DNA from: Amylostereum areolatum | Lineage: Eukaryota > Basidiomycota > Agaricomycetes > Russulales > Stereaceae | Direction of reading: 5' to 3' | Assembly: GCA_012932865.1 (NCBI GenBank) | Contig: SAXG01000098.1 | Coordinates: 57,419 to 121,418, forward strand | Length of the DNA stretch: 64,000 nucleotides | Notes under the pieces: generated by a model | What the model saw: the letters and a program-made list of their open reading frames with translations, nothing else | Database searches by the model: none | What the model was told of the DNA's origin: nothing | Program-made: the position numbers and the translations under genes | Shown here: in pieces, positions 1-9,733 of the stretch | Layout: each line of letters begins with the position of its first letter | How positions within the stretch are numbered: the stretch's first letter is position 1

Positions 1-1355
1 CGGTCCCAGCTAGTAGCTCAAAATTTGTTCAATCATATTATCTGTCTGCGCAATATGCTTTCCGGCTGTCCTGAATCCTGATGAATGTCACCGTTCTACT
101 CATTATTTAATACCCTAGTACTGCATACAAACATATACACAACACGTTGAATAGCAACTAAATGAGGGCGGTGGATATCAACCAAGCTGGTGACAAGAAC
201 CAAGAAATGTACGGGTTCTTAACATGGCGGAAAGTGGTGGCTACCACGTCGCAAACTGGTGCAAGATGGTGTGAATTAGATGGGTGAAACTGGTCATTTC
301 AGTGGTGGTAATCACCGCGCTTGAACAACCGGAAATGCTGGTGATCAGCACCCCCACTCGGTGAATGCGACCGCGGATACTGGTGGATTGCAACACAAAA
401 GGCGGTGGATGGACCGGTGAAATCCACCTCGCACACCTCCCATATAGTCTAAGTCAAAGTTAGGGCCCATGGCTGGCGTGTCCCTATATGGCAGGAGGCT
501 GCGGAAACCAACCGGTGCTGGTGATCCCCGCCTGACGCGCATGTGACGAGACGCGTCGACGTGGTCAGATCAACAGAAGCTTGGGAGAAGCATGGGAGAC
601 ATTGTTCGCGCGAGATAGGTTGTTGTTCCTTGTGCGAGAGTACACATATCCTTCTCACAACTACTATTACAAGCAAATTACAAGCATAAAAAATGCCACA
701 CTGTATCTTCCCCTCTGGCTCGGCTGGTTGGAGTGAAGTCCAAGAGCACGAAGACAAGTCATCATCCCACTCGTCAGCCGCCGTTTCATTCGCATCAGCC
801 TGAGACGTGTCCGTGTTTTGCCTGTGTTGATCCTCATTGGCAGCCGACGGTGGTTTTCGGCGTGTCACTCGAACGCGAAGGCCAGCCTTGGGCGACACAA
901 GGTGGTGAGCTTGCGCAATGATCTCATGGAGAACCACCCAGAACGCCCATGTTGAGAGCGCCGGCTGACAATACTTTGCCAGCAGAGTCCCGTCTTACTT
1001 GATGGAGAAGTACTTGGCGACGTCCGCGTGGTGGGGACCAGGCCTTGAGAGAGGGTGATTGTACATGAGCTCGACGATCTTCACCGCTTTGTGTTTTGAC
1101 TGCTGAGCGCCGAGAAGGGCATTTCATCGACAGGTGGAGTCCTTTATCTTTTAATTCAGTGGTGAAGAACACGTACAAAAAGTCGGGGATTCGCCACAGC
1201 TTGAACAGTGGTCCACAGTTTGGCCTGATCACTCGCCTCCCGGAGAGACAGGTTCTGCGATTTTATCTATAACTGTGTCTTGAGAAATCTAATGTTTGGC
1301 ATACCTGATTTACGAACGCGAATTGCGTAGAGGCCATGGTGGACGCGGGAAGACA
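1..1355. other. Gene-poor region with a degenerate coding remnant
   Basis: No intact gene is visible. On the minus strand, about 450-1230 gives two adjoining open stretches in different frames. Joined across a stop near 1000, they read like a decayed protein end with an acidic, Asp/Glu-rich tail, as expected of an old transposon-encoded or duplicated gene. I do not recognise the family. Positions 150-530 contain many loosely repeated copies of a ctggtga-like word. I see nothing else that I can support. Confidence 0.3.
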
Positions 1356-1935
1356 AGTACTGTGCCTGGTCGGGAAGCTGGACACCCTACACTCAAAAAA
1401 ATCCAGGATATTCCCTAGTGATTCTTGTGACCTCTAACATGTACAGTATACATGGCATACATCTTGGGTGTCATTATATATGCTAAAGTAGAGGGTATAT
1501 GGTGTATAGCAACTACAGTATCCAAATCTCTCAGGAGGAGGCCAAATCCAAGGTTGTCTGGGTACCTGGACATTCTGTATACACTCTTCACTGTGAGTGA
1601 TTAAAAATCGAGGGAAAATGTGCATAATCAGAAGAAAAAATTTATCATTGAATCCCGGTAGATCCGAGATAGATCGCCCATGAACTCGTTGTGCAGTGAG
1701 TGGTTCAAACTGGAGGTGCCGTGTTTTGCCTGTTTTTGCAGATCCACCAGATCTGTATCAAATATTTCGATGTGCAGCACATTTTTTCCCCCTCAGTTCA
1801 CATATTATTGAGATCCCACACATAAAGTAATTTATAGAGCTATGAGAGTGAAGGAAACTGGAGGAGAAAAGCGGAGAGACACCTTTGTCCAGGTACCTAG
1901 GCCGTCCAGCTTCCTGACCAGGCACAGTACAATGC
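1356..1935. repeat. Inverted repeat pair, probable decayed DNA transposon
   Basis: A segment near 1356-1384 (gtactgtgcctggtcgggaa and following bases) recurs in reverse complement near 1906-1935 with about 27 of 29 positions matching. Weaker similarity extends outward for another 15 bases or so. The roughly 520 bp between the arms has no coding capacity. Inverted ends around a non-coding core suggest a non-autonomous DNA element or a foldback. I could not define a target-site duplication. Confidence 0.4.
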
Positions 1936-2065
1936 CGCCGCGTCGACGCGACGCGACTCGAACACGATAAAATTCTCACGTAAACAGGAAATCACAATGA
2001 CTCAAAGGGCGCTTTTACAAGGCACGCCTGTGCTCCGAACTGAGGTGAAATGTCTCAAATTGCCA

Positions 2066-2170
2066 TATACGGACACGCCAGCCAAGGGCCCTATCTTTGA
2101 GGCAGACCTTAAATACAGAACGACTGTCTTCTGTATAAGGTCAGCTACGGAGACTACCTCCCATTAGTCT
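2066..2170. repeat. Dispersed hairpin repeat, copy 1
   Basis: The segment contains an accttaaatacaga ... tctgtataaggt stem-loop. Its relatives lie at 2657-2745 and, for the outer part, at 6474-6520. The phrase taaggtc-gcta-ggagacta-cctcccat is shared between 2134-2168 and 6485-6515. This marks a repeat family confined, within this window, to the gene-poor left end. Confidence 0.4.
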
Positions 2171-2656
2171 CCTCCAATTTTGACGCGCTTTGGTGAGAGG
2201 GGTCGTTAGGGAATTGCCGAGGCATTTCACGTGACTTTTTCCATCTTTCTCGAGTAGAACTCTCCCTCTGCACCTCCATGTTTGCACTATGATGCTAAGA
2301 AAAATATTTAGGATGGTGTAGAGTAGTAAAAAAACCCCCGTAAGCAATTTTCAGCTTTTTCACAGATGATATGAGCGAGCAGTTAGCAAGATGAGCCTTT
2401 GCTAGGCCTTTGAGGTCGCTATTTGACCCATTTGCCACCGTAGACGGCGAGTTTTCACTCCGGAAAAAAGGGAGCAATTAGGGTTAGGTATACTGACTTC
2501 TCCGACGCTACGCTTTTGGTGTGTGAGACGTCCTGTGAGCATCCATGGAACATACTCCGTCGATTCGAGCACGAGGGAAAGGCTCAGGCGTGGGAACTAC
2601 CTACTCAAAGAGGGCGAAAGTCGCGTCGAGGTTCACTTTAACGCCGACTTTAACGC

Positions 2657-2745
2657 CTACGGACCCCTCCCCGCCAACGCATCAAATTTTGGGGCAGACC
2701 TTACATACAGATCGACTGTCATCTGTGTAAGGTCTAGGTTCGGAG
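2657..2745. repeat. Dispersed hairpin repeat, copy 2
   Basis: The segment carries agaccttacatacaga followed, after a short loop, by tctgtgtaaggtct, an almost perfect hairpin. It matches 2103-2150 closely, including the central gactgtc. It may be the end of a second copy of the same mobile element. No coding region goes with it. Confidence 0.4.
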
Positions 2746-5167
2746 CAAGCCCTTGCTCCGGGCCGCGTCCCGCGGGCACCTCGCAGAGGGGCTTGCTTCA
2801 CGGTTCGTCAAAATGATGGGCCCGTTTTCCTCCCTCTAACTCTTTCATCTTCCCCGTAATTTGCTACTTTCAACCACTCATATCATTTTATATATGTCTT
2901 GCCATACAATGCGATTTTTTTGTTTTTTTTCCGTGCTCTATTTACCGTGTCATCGACCATCTCGTCGAGGTCACATCTTGTCACTGCCCCCACCAAGCTG
3001 GGCGAGAAGTGTGACATTCCGCGGCAAAGTCAGTGTAGGGCCGTGACAGTTTGCGAGAAATGACGCAACACGTCGTTCAACAGCGGGTCACGCCTCGTAA
3101 TTCACCCTCATGGACGACCCCGCTGAAATGCTCAGTGCCAGCCCCGACTGAAGCTTTATCAACTCTCAAAATGCTATTCCTCTTATTCAGTCCGTGCCAA
3201 CATCAAGTGATTGAGTTGTGGAGTCAGATAACTACTAGTAGTCGGGCACTGGTAGTAGCAGTGGTAAGATGCGGGAGGGAGAGCAAGTACCGAGTGCGTC
3301 CTTCTTGTTTTTTCCTGTGTCTGAGATCTGGAGAAGGACTTAACTTAAAGTTCTCTACAGGCACTTGTTCTCGCACTCAGTGCAGTGGCCTCTGTGCAAA
3401 CAGTGCACTCGATGTTTTCTGCATGTTCGATATCGAGAAATCATTGCTAGCACTTCAGTTTCCTCATCAAAGTCGAGCAACTCAAAGGCAACCTAGACGG
3501 CGACACCGGGGCCTTCGATTTCTCAAAAAATGTTGGCTCATCTCGACAATATCCCAGTCACTTGTACTGATCTCATGGTGTGGTGCGGCAGTACCGGGTC
3601 ACGTGACTATGTAAGTAAGTACGCATTTACACGGATCGGGGTAGTGATCTTGCGATCGTATGGGCCACACGTACGTATGTTCTCACAAAAACTTTCTGGG
3701 CATCAAGGTTATGATACCATTGTACCAGTTGTAAAGTACCATGTGCTAAAAATGACTGCTGAATATTTGAGAAGCAATTGGAAAAAACACGGTATTAAGG
3801 GTGATCTCTCGAGCCATACCACAAGCAGTACATATAATTCTTGCACAGGCTTGCTCAGAGAGTTTGAGATGCGAAGTAAATGAACAAAATCCCCTATATA
3901 ACATATAGAGCAGGAGGAGCGGATGGAGAGCTGTATGCCCGAAGCTACCTCCCTTTATTCTCGGACCTTGAAGCAAGCCCCTTCAGTGTTGTGCTGGACC
4001 CCGTCAAGACCCTGTCAAGACCCCTCCAAGGCACGCTCCAACCGGCCAAGACCCTCTCCAAGACCCCGTCAAGAATCAAGGTCGGCAGCCGTCTAGACTC
4101 GGGCCGAAATACACCGGTGATAACTCCATGTCAAGTTCATGGTAAGTTCGTGCCGTCCACTCAACTTAAGCTCACTTCCCTCTCTTCTTCCCTCTTATGA
4201 CCCTCGTCCTAAATCCAAGCTCCCAATGGATTCGAACTGCCTCGAGGCTCGCCTGATGGGAAATTCTGAACCGGAACCGAAGACATCGACACTGACATCA
4301 TCGTTTGAGCTGTTTTGCTCATTCCCTGCCGCGCGCGGACTCTCTGGAAGCTATCGTTAGGGTGGATGGTGTATCGGAGATGGTGTTTTTACCTGCGGAT
4401 ACGTGCGAGGAATCCCGATTTGAGCGTGTTTTCCGTACTCACATGCCCTCATTCCAAAGTGCCCTCTGCATCTGCCATTGCATGAAGCTCGGTATCTCCC
4501 CCCCCCCGTCCTCCCCCGTGCCACCGCCTCCCACGCCGTCAATGCGCGCATCCGGATGCAAAGGCGAAACCGGAGAACCCATGGTCGTAGACAGCGTCGC
4601 GGCCGGGTGGCTCGCAACACAAAAAACGGGTGTCAGCGGCTGATCAGCGTCAGCAAGTGCAGCGCCGTCTGCATCGCCTTCAACGCGCATGCCCGGGTGC
4701 GAAGCCGAAGCTGGGCGACCCATGGACGCGAGCGATGAGACGGCCATGTCGCCCAACCCGCTTGACACGAAAGGGGGCAGCCGACCCGCATCAGGAGCCG
4801 AAGTGTCCCCCCACCCCCAACTTTTCTACACACATTCAATCCTCTCCGATGAGCGTGCACCATGCATACAATCTCATCTCATGTATACTACGATACAATG
4901 CATAAATACATTGACGTTCACACCTGCTACACAATGTGACGGCGAGGCTAATTGCGCGAGAGCTCAGATCTCAGAGGCGGTCGTGCGCGTAAGTCCCAAC
5001 TAGAATTCTTGGTAGGGACTTAGAATTCAACTCGAGAAATTTAATGAGCATATATTGCCCAAGGTAGCACGTGAATGTCATGTGCTCGTCTCCAAGGAGA
5101 GGGTCTTGACCCCGTCTAGACCCTCTCCAACCGGTCGACGGGGTCAACGCTCCAAGCTCCAAGCATA
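2746..5167. other. Gene-poor region, no supported gene
   Basis: Open frames here are short and inconsistent. The longest, about 3051-3614 on the plus strand, has no recognisable domain and no conserved-looking splice partners. A pyrimidine-rich phrase built on gaccc-ctccaag recurs at about 3997-4075 and again at 5096-5165. On the minus strand, about 4470-4768 reads as two loosely repeated Gly/Ala/Asp-rich blocks. I assign no function. Confidence 0.3.
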
Positions 5168-6409
5168 GGGCTCCCTAGTCTCGTTCCCGCCGTTAGATAG
5201 CGAGTTGTGCAGGGGTTTTTCAGCGGGGAACGAAGGATATATAGGATGATGAAACCATGATTATGAGATGACACAATCACACTTGACTCACCCTCGAAAA
5301 ACCCCTGCACAACTCACTATCTAACGTCTGGGGCACTTCGTCAAGGCACCGCACCTCTGTGACAGAAGGTCACAGTCAGGTGATTTTTACTCATACGAAA
5401 TGCATCATCGAGCCATCAAAGTTCGTTCAGCGTGTCGTTTACAATTGAATATTGATCCTTTCTACTGTCGACTCACTCCAAGTCTGTAATCATCCCACTT
5501 GAGCTCAATGAAGCACGGAAATTTAAGTTGCATACTATAGATTTTGTCCCAGGCAAGCCCGTAAAGTTGAGTAACTCTTAGCGACTGGAATCCACTGCTT
5601 GCTAAGTTGCGCGTCGGTTCGCGCGCCGCCGGCGCTGTGGGTAACAATGAACGCGATCAGACGGGACCACAGCCAATGAAGTTCAGCATACACAACCAAG
5701 ACGGTCATCGACAGCAACAAGCGTAGATTAAACGAGAACCAAATGGAAAGAAACAAGATACATAGCCTGGTCAGTGGTCGTTACAAGCTGGCCGGCTCTG
5801 TGGGTTTCTGTACGCAGACAGAACACCGGAAGATGAGATATCGGGGACTCAATATTCGAATCAATGCCCTCTGACAACCCTCCTCTCCACCCCCTCGAAC
5901 TGCACCTTCCTTCTCCCTGTGCTCCCCATCCCCATCCACGTCCTCAGCTCATCCCCACCCTGCACCTCCTCCGAATTCGCGCATTTCTCGTGTTCCCTTT
6001 CGCTTGACCTGGTCTCACAGCCGGTGTTGCCGTGCGACCGAGTGCTCGTCTTGGAGAATGAGGTCGCGCAGCTGCAGAGAAGATAGGTAGGGCTGCAGCG
6101 CCGTGATCGGGTCCGTGTGGAGCACGAGCTCTTGGTTGCGGAGTGTGTCCATCGTGATCTACACCAGCTCCGAGATGCACAAACACGGATCGATGAGGGC
6201 GGACTGGGTTTTCTAGCAGTATTTAGGTATCTTACACTCTCAAGATGACGGCATTTGAACGCGTTTCCTCACGTGGGGCGCTTAGTCAGATCAGTTCCTG
6301 TGACGGCAGTCACAGAGGTGCATTTCATTGACGAACTGCCCCAGACGTTCTACTCAAACCGGCGACGCGAGGACTCGTAGAACGTCTGGAACCGAGACTA
6401 AGGGCTCCC
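5168..6409. mobile_element. Foldback-type DNA element of about 1.24 kb
   Basis: The left end gggctccctagtctcgttcc resembles the reverse complement of the right end at 6389-6409. Just inside the left end is a 30-bp inverted repeat (5192-5221 against 5296-5325, 29 of 30 matching, 74-bp spacer). Then 5326-5375 pairs with 6298-6346 in reverse complement. The right end has its own short foldback (agacgttctac near 6343 against gtagaacgtct near 6376). Nested inverted repeats at both ends with a non-coding core are typical of foldback or non-autonomous TIR elements. The target-site duplication was not resolved, so the exact ends are approximate. Confidence 0.5.
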
Positions 6410-6511
6410 AACACTGAGCCCCTTCACAGGAGCGGAGCGGAGAGCGAAGCGGACTGTGAACGGCGGCTTGGACCGAACCTATGTAAGGTCTGCTATAAGG
6501 AGACTAACCTC

Positions 6512-8201
6512 CCATCATCAGCAAATTATCGAATTTTGTTTCACCTTGTTAAGCTGTGTTTTTGCTTGTTGCAGTGTTGTACAATGTGCGAAACAGTGCG
6601 AAACAGTCAAAACACGCCAACGTGTCAACATGTCCCCAGGCCATGTCTGATTGCTCAACACATATGAGTTGGCCAATAAATAGCCAATCTATACCCAATG
6701 AACACACAACTTAGGATCTTCAACTATACATGTTAGCTGGCAACTTGGTACAACAGTTCAACTCAGTTTGAATTCAATTCAAATCAACATCTATCAGGAT
6801 CAAATCAAATTCCATTCAAAACAGTATAGCTACTGAATCTGTAGGTAATGTAGATATTGTAAGGGTGGTAAGGTACGGAACAACGAGGGTGCAGGTAGAG
6901 AGACGCGGGTGCAGGTGACGAGACAACAGGGGCAGGGGCGTTGAGAGCCGGGTGTTGGCGTTGGGGGTGACGAGGCCATCGGCACTGGGGGCGACGGGCA
7001 CGTCGGCATTGGGAGGTGGCGAGGGCGCGGGCGTCGGCGGGTGGCGAGGGCGCTGGGGGCGACGCGCGTCGGCAGTGGGGGGCAACGCGCGTGGGCGTTG
7101 GGGGGTGACGAGGCCGTAGGGGGAGACGAGGGCATGGGGGGAGACGAGGGCGTGGGGGGAGATGAGGCCGTCGGCGGTGGGGGCGACGCGCGTCGCTATG
7201 GCGGCGACGGGCGCGTTGGCGTTGAGGTCGATGGGGGGTGACGAGGCCGTAGGCCTTGCGGGTGATGAAGGCGTGGGGGGTGATGAGGGCGTGGGGGGTG
7301 GGAGCAACAAGGGCATTGGCGTTGAGGGCGACGGGCGTGGGCGTGGGCATGGGCATGGGGGGTGACGAGAGCATGGGCCTTGGGTGGTAACGAGGGCGTG
7401 GCCATTGCGGGTGACGAGGGTGTGGGCGGTGACGAGGGCGAGAGCGGTGGCGGCGACGCGCGTCGCCGTGGGGGCGACAAGGGCGCTTGCATTGGGGCAA
7501 TGAGCGTCGGCGTTGGGGGCGACGGGCGTGGGCGTGGGGGGTGACGAGGGTGTGGGCTTTGCGGGTGACGAGGGCATGGGCTTTGCGGGTGACGAGGGTG
7601 TGGGCTTTGCGGGTGACGAGGGCGTCGGCGGTGGCGGCGACGGGCGTTGGCATTGGAGGCGACGGGCGACGGGCGTTGAGGGCGGCGAAAGGTGACGGTG
7701 ACGGCAAGGTCGAGGTCGGCGACGACGCCGGGTCCCCAACGACGACAGATGTCGTGGTTGAAGACAAAGAGATGACGCGGCGTTGAGCATCGACATAACT
7801 GATGAGTCACGTGACTACGCATATCCGAAATCCACCAAGTCGTGATTTCACAAGTAATTGCATAGTTAACCCAATTACCTACTAAATTTATGAAGTATGA
7901 AAGTAAACTAATGTATACCCAAGAGAACTTCCAAGTCACACTTGTTTCAACAACCTAGCCAGGAGTGTAAGTACTAAGGTATTGCTCATGTTGTTGGTGG
8001 GGATGGAAAGCCTATTGTGTGGAGTTCTTGTATTGTGTTCAAACCTGGGTAGTTTATGAGATATTGGTGTATTGTTGAGTACTCATCCCAGTTGGCACGT
8101 GTTTAGCCAACTTCACAACTGGTGTCAACACCTCAACACCTCAAATATGGTCTCAACCCTTCAAAACAGCAAAACAAAATTTGACAAATTGCTGATGATG
8201 G
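6512..8201. mobile_element. Candidate TIR element carrying a GC-rich minisatellite
   Basis: The sequence ccatcatcagcaaattatcg at 6512 and about 10 following bases recurs in reverse complement at 8172-8201 with only a few differences. Subterminal AT-rich stretches with TTGAC and TTGGC words lie inside each end. The core is dominated by a G-rich minisatellite, and no transposase frame is seen. This looks like a non-autonomous element that acquired or grew a tandem array. No convincing target-site duplication was found. Confidence 0.4.
6890..7780. repeat. G-rich minisatellite
   Basis: Roughly 0.9 kb is built from degenerate units around gggtgacgagggcgtggg, with variants such as ggcgttggggg and ggcgacgggcgt. 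The plus strand is strongly G-rich with many runs of three to six G, so G-quadruplex formation is plausible. The bias leaves long open frames on the minus strand (Pro/Arg/His-rich) and Gly-rich frames on the plus strand. These follow from repeat composition and I do not treat them as genes. Confidence 0.7.
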
Positions 8202-8322
8202 TGCACCGTGCCAGCTCGTGCCAGGCACTCCAATCTACAAGTAGATCTGGTCCGAAGTTCTGGCTCCCCTCCGTCTCTGTCTCTGTCAATCATCTCTACT
8301 TTAAAGGCCTCGACTCTCAACC

Positions 8323-8409
8323 ATGAGTTGTCACCACATCGACCGAGTCTCCCTCCCCCCTCCTGCACTCGAACGACTTTCCATCCACCTGGTCCTCAAT
8401 GATGTATAA
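8323..8409 (+). CDS. Possible 28-codon upstream ORF
   Basis: An ATG at 8323 opens a 28-codon frame that ends with TAA at 8407-8409, overlapping the ATG ATG start of the next gene at 8399 in another frame. An overlapping upstream ORF like this would be expected to reduce or regulate translation of the main frame. Whether it lies in the transcribed leader is not known. Confidence 0.25.
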   Translation: MSCHHIDRVSLPPPALERLSIHLVLNDV

Positions 8410-9196
8410 TCCCGAGTCGGCCTCCTCATCCCTCCCCGTTACCTGGTACCCAAGCACACCCTTGGATCCACTCGTTTCATCGTGGAATGCCCCTACGGAC
8501 GACTTGAAGGTACCAGCAACGCCAGACCCTGTCTTGCCCACGCCCCGCGGCGAAGATCAACTCGTTCAAGGACGCAAGTACCGCGACAGCTCCGGACATA
8601 CTATGGGTCCACCCGCCATCGTCGTGCACCCTCCACAGGCTACCGATCCCACATCCGATGTCGCGGACGACCGCGCCTACTACCCGCCTTCAGTGGTGAG
8701 CGATCTTCGTTTTCTTCTGCCCCGAGTCGACGTCATCTAAATTTCTGGACAGGCTCCTCCTCCACAGATTGTGGGGAACGGGACGTCCAACTTCGTCGCC
8801 CAATACCACCCTTACTTCGACCCGAGCTTCCAACCGCCGTATCCTCCTCCCATTCCATACGGCTACCCGCAACCTTACCCTCCACCGGCAGCCTATCCAC
8901 CCAACCCTTACCATTACCCGCCGTCGGTCGCACCTGCGTCCTCCTTTTTTCCCGAGCCGTCCCTCATGCTGAGCGCCGAAGATTTGAACACGGACACGGC
9001 GTCAAGTTCGTCGGGACGCGTTCGGAATGCGAAAGGAAAGCGCCGGGCCGCCTTCAATCCTTATCGTCGCCTGCGTCAGGATCGTGTGTCGAAACCCAAT
9101 GAAAACGTCACCGTGTTTCCCACCGATGATGGGTATATCATCCATGTTCGTACGACCGGGCAGCCGGTCGATTTCAAGGAGGAGAGTGAGGACTGA
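8399..9196 (+). CDS. Hypothetical proline- and tyrosine-rich protein
   Basis: Two exons, 8399-8695 and 8753-9196, are joined across a 57-bp GT...AG intron in phase 0 and give 246 residues. The N-terminal half is Ser/Pro/Asp-rich. The middle (about residues 105-150) is a Pro/Tyr tract with repeated PPYP-like words, likely disordered. A short basic patch (KGKRRAAFNPYRRLRQ) follows, and the C-terminal end, VTVFPTDDGYIIHVRTTG and on, looks better ordered and may be the conserved part. I do not recognise the family. There is no signal peptide or membrane segment. The double ATG at the start and the overlapping upstream ORF suggest translational control. Confidence 0.6.
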
Positions 9197-9733
9197 CGGG
9201 AAGGAGCTGTTGTAAACGTCTTGCTCTCGATGTTTGTGTTTTCGATTTTTTTGCTCGCTTTCGACCGTGCTCTGGATCTGGTGTTATCTGCCGCCATGTA
9301 TGTGCTTCGAGAATTATCGTGACTGCTGCCCAGTTGCCTCATAAAATCCGGCCTACGTAGTAGTTTGAAACTACCTGCCTTCTTAGTACGCAACTTGGCT
9401 TTTTGAATGTGTAACCCATTGTACCATCTAAACCATTCGACAGAGTTATTCATGTCGAATTTGAGACGAGGACATCGGTATCCACATTCCTGCTAAAGAG
9501 TCACCAAAATTGCTCAACCAGATCTAACAAGTGAGCCATGGTCGAGATAAACAAATCAGAGTATTAAGAATCCACATACGTGTTGGGTCAGAGGTAACCC
9601 TTGTCCACAGAGACGCAACATGCGAAGAATGATGGAAGTATAGCAGACGAACAAAACATATGACAGCTAGCAGACGCACAACTAACACGCAAAGCAAAGC
9701 ACAACATAACAGCACCGAGCAAATCGAAAGCGC
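9197..9733. other. Convergent intergenic region
   Basis: This separates the plus-strand proline-rich gene from the 3' end of the first Argonaute gene. Its right end, about 9690-9730, contains gcaaagcaaagcacaac, which resembles the 3' flank of the second Argonaute gene at 13870-13915. Homology between the two copies therefore reaches into the 3' untranslated region. No gene is visible. Confidence 0.4.

Noticed and set aside
6805..7939. Three long minus-strand frames (247-326 codons) of Pro/Arg/His-rich sequence
   Set aside because: They lie in the G-rich minisatellite and are open in several frames at once only because the repeat lacks A/T-rich stop codons. No domain, no introns, no start context.
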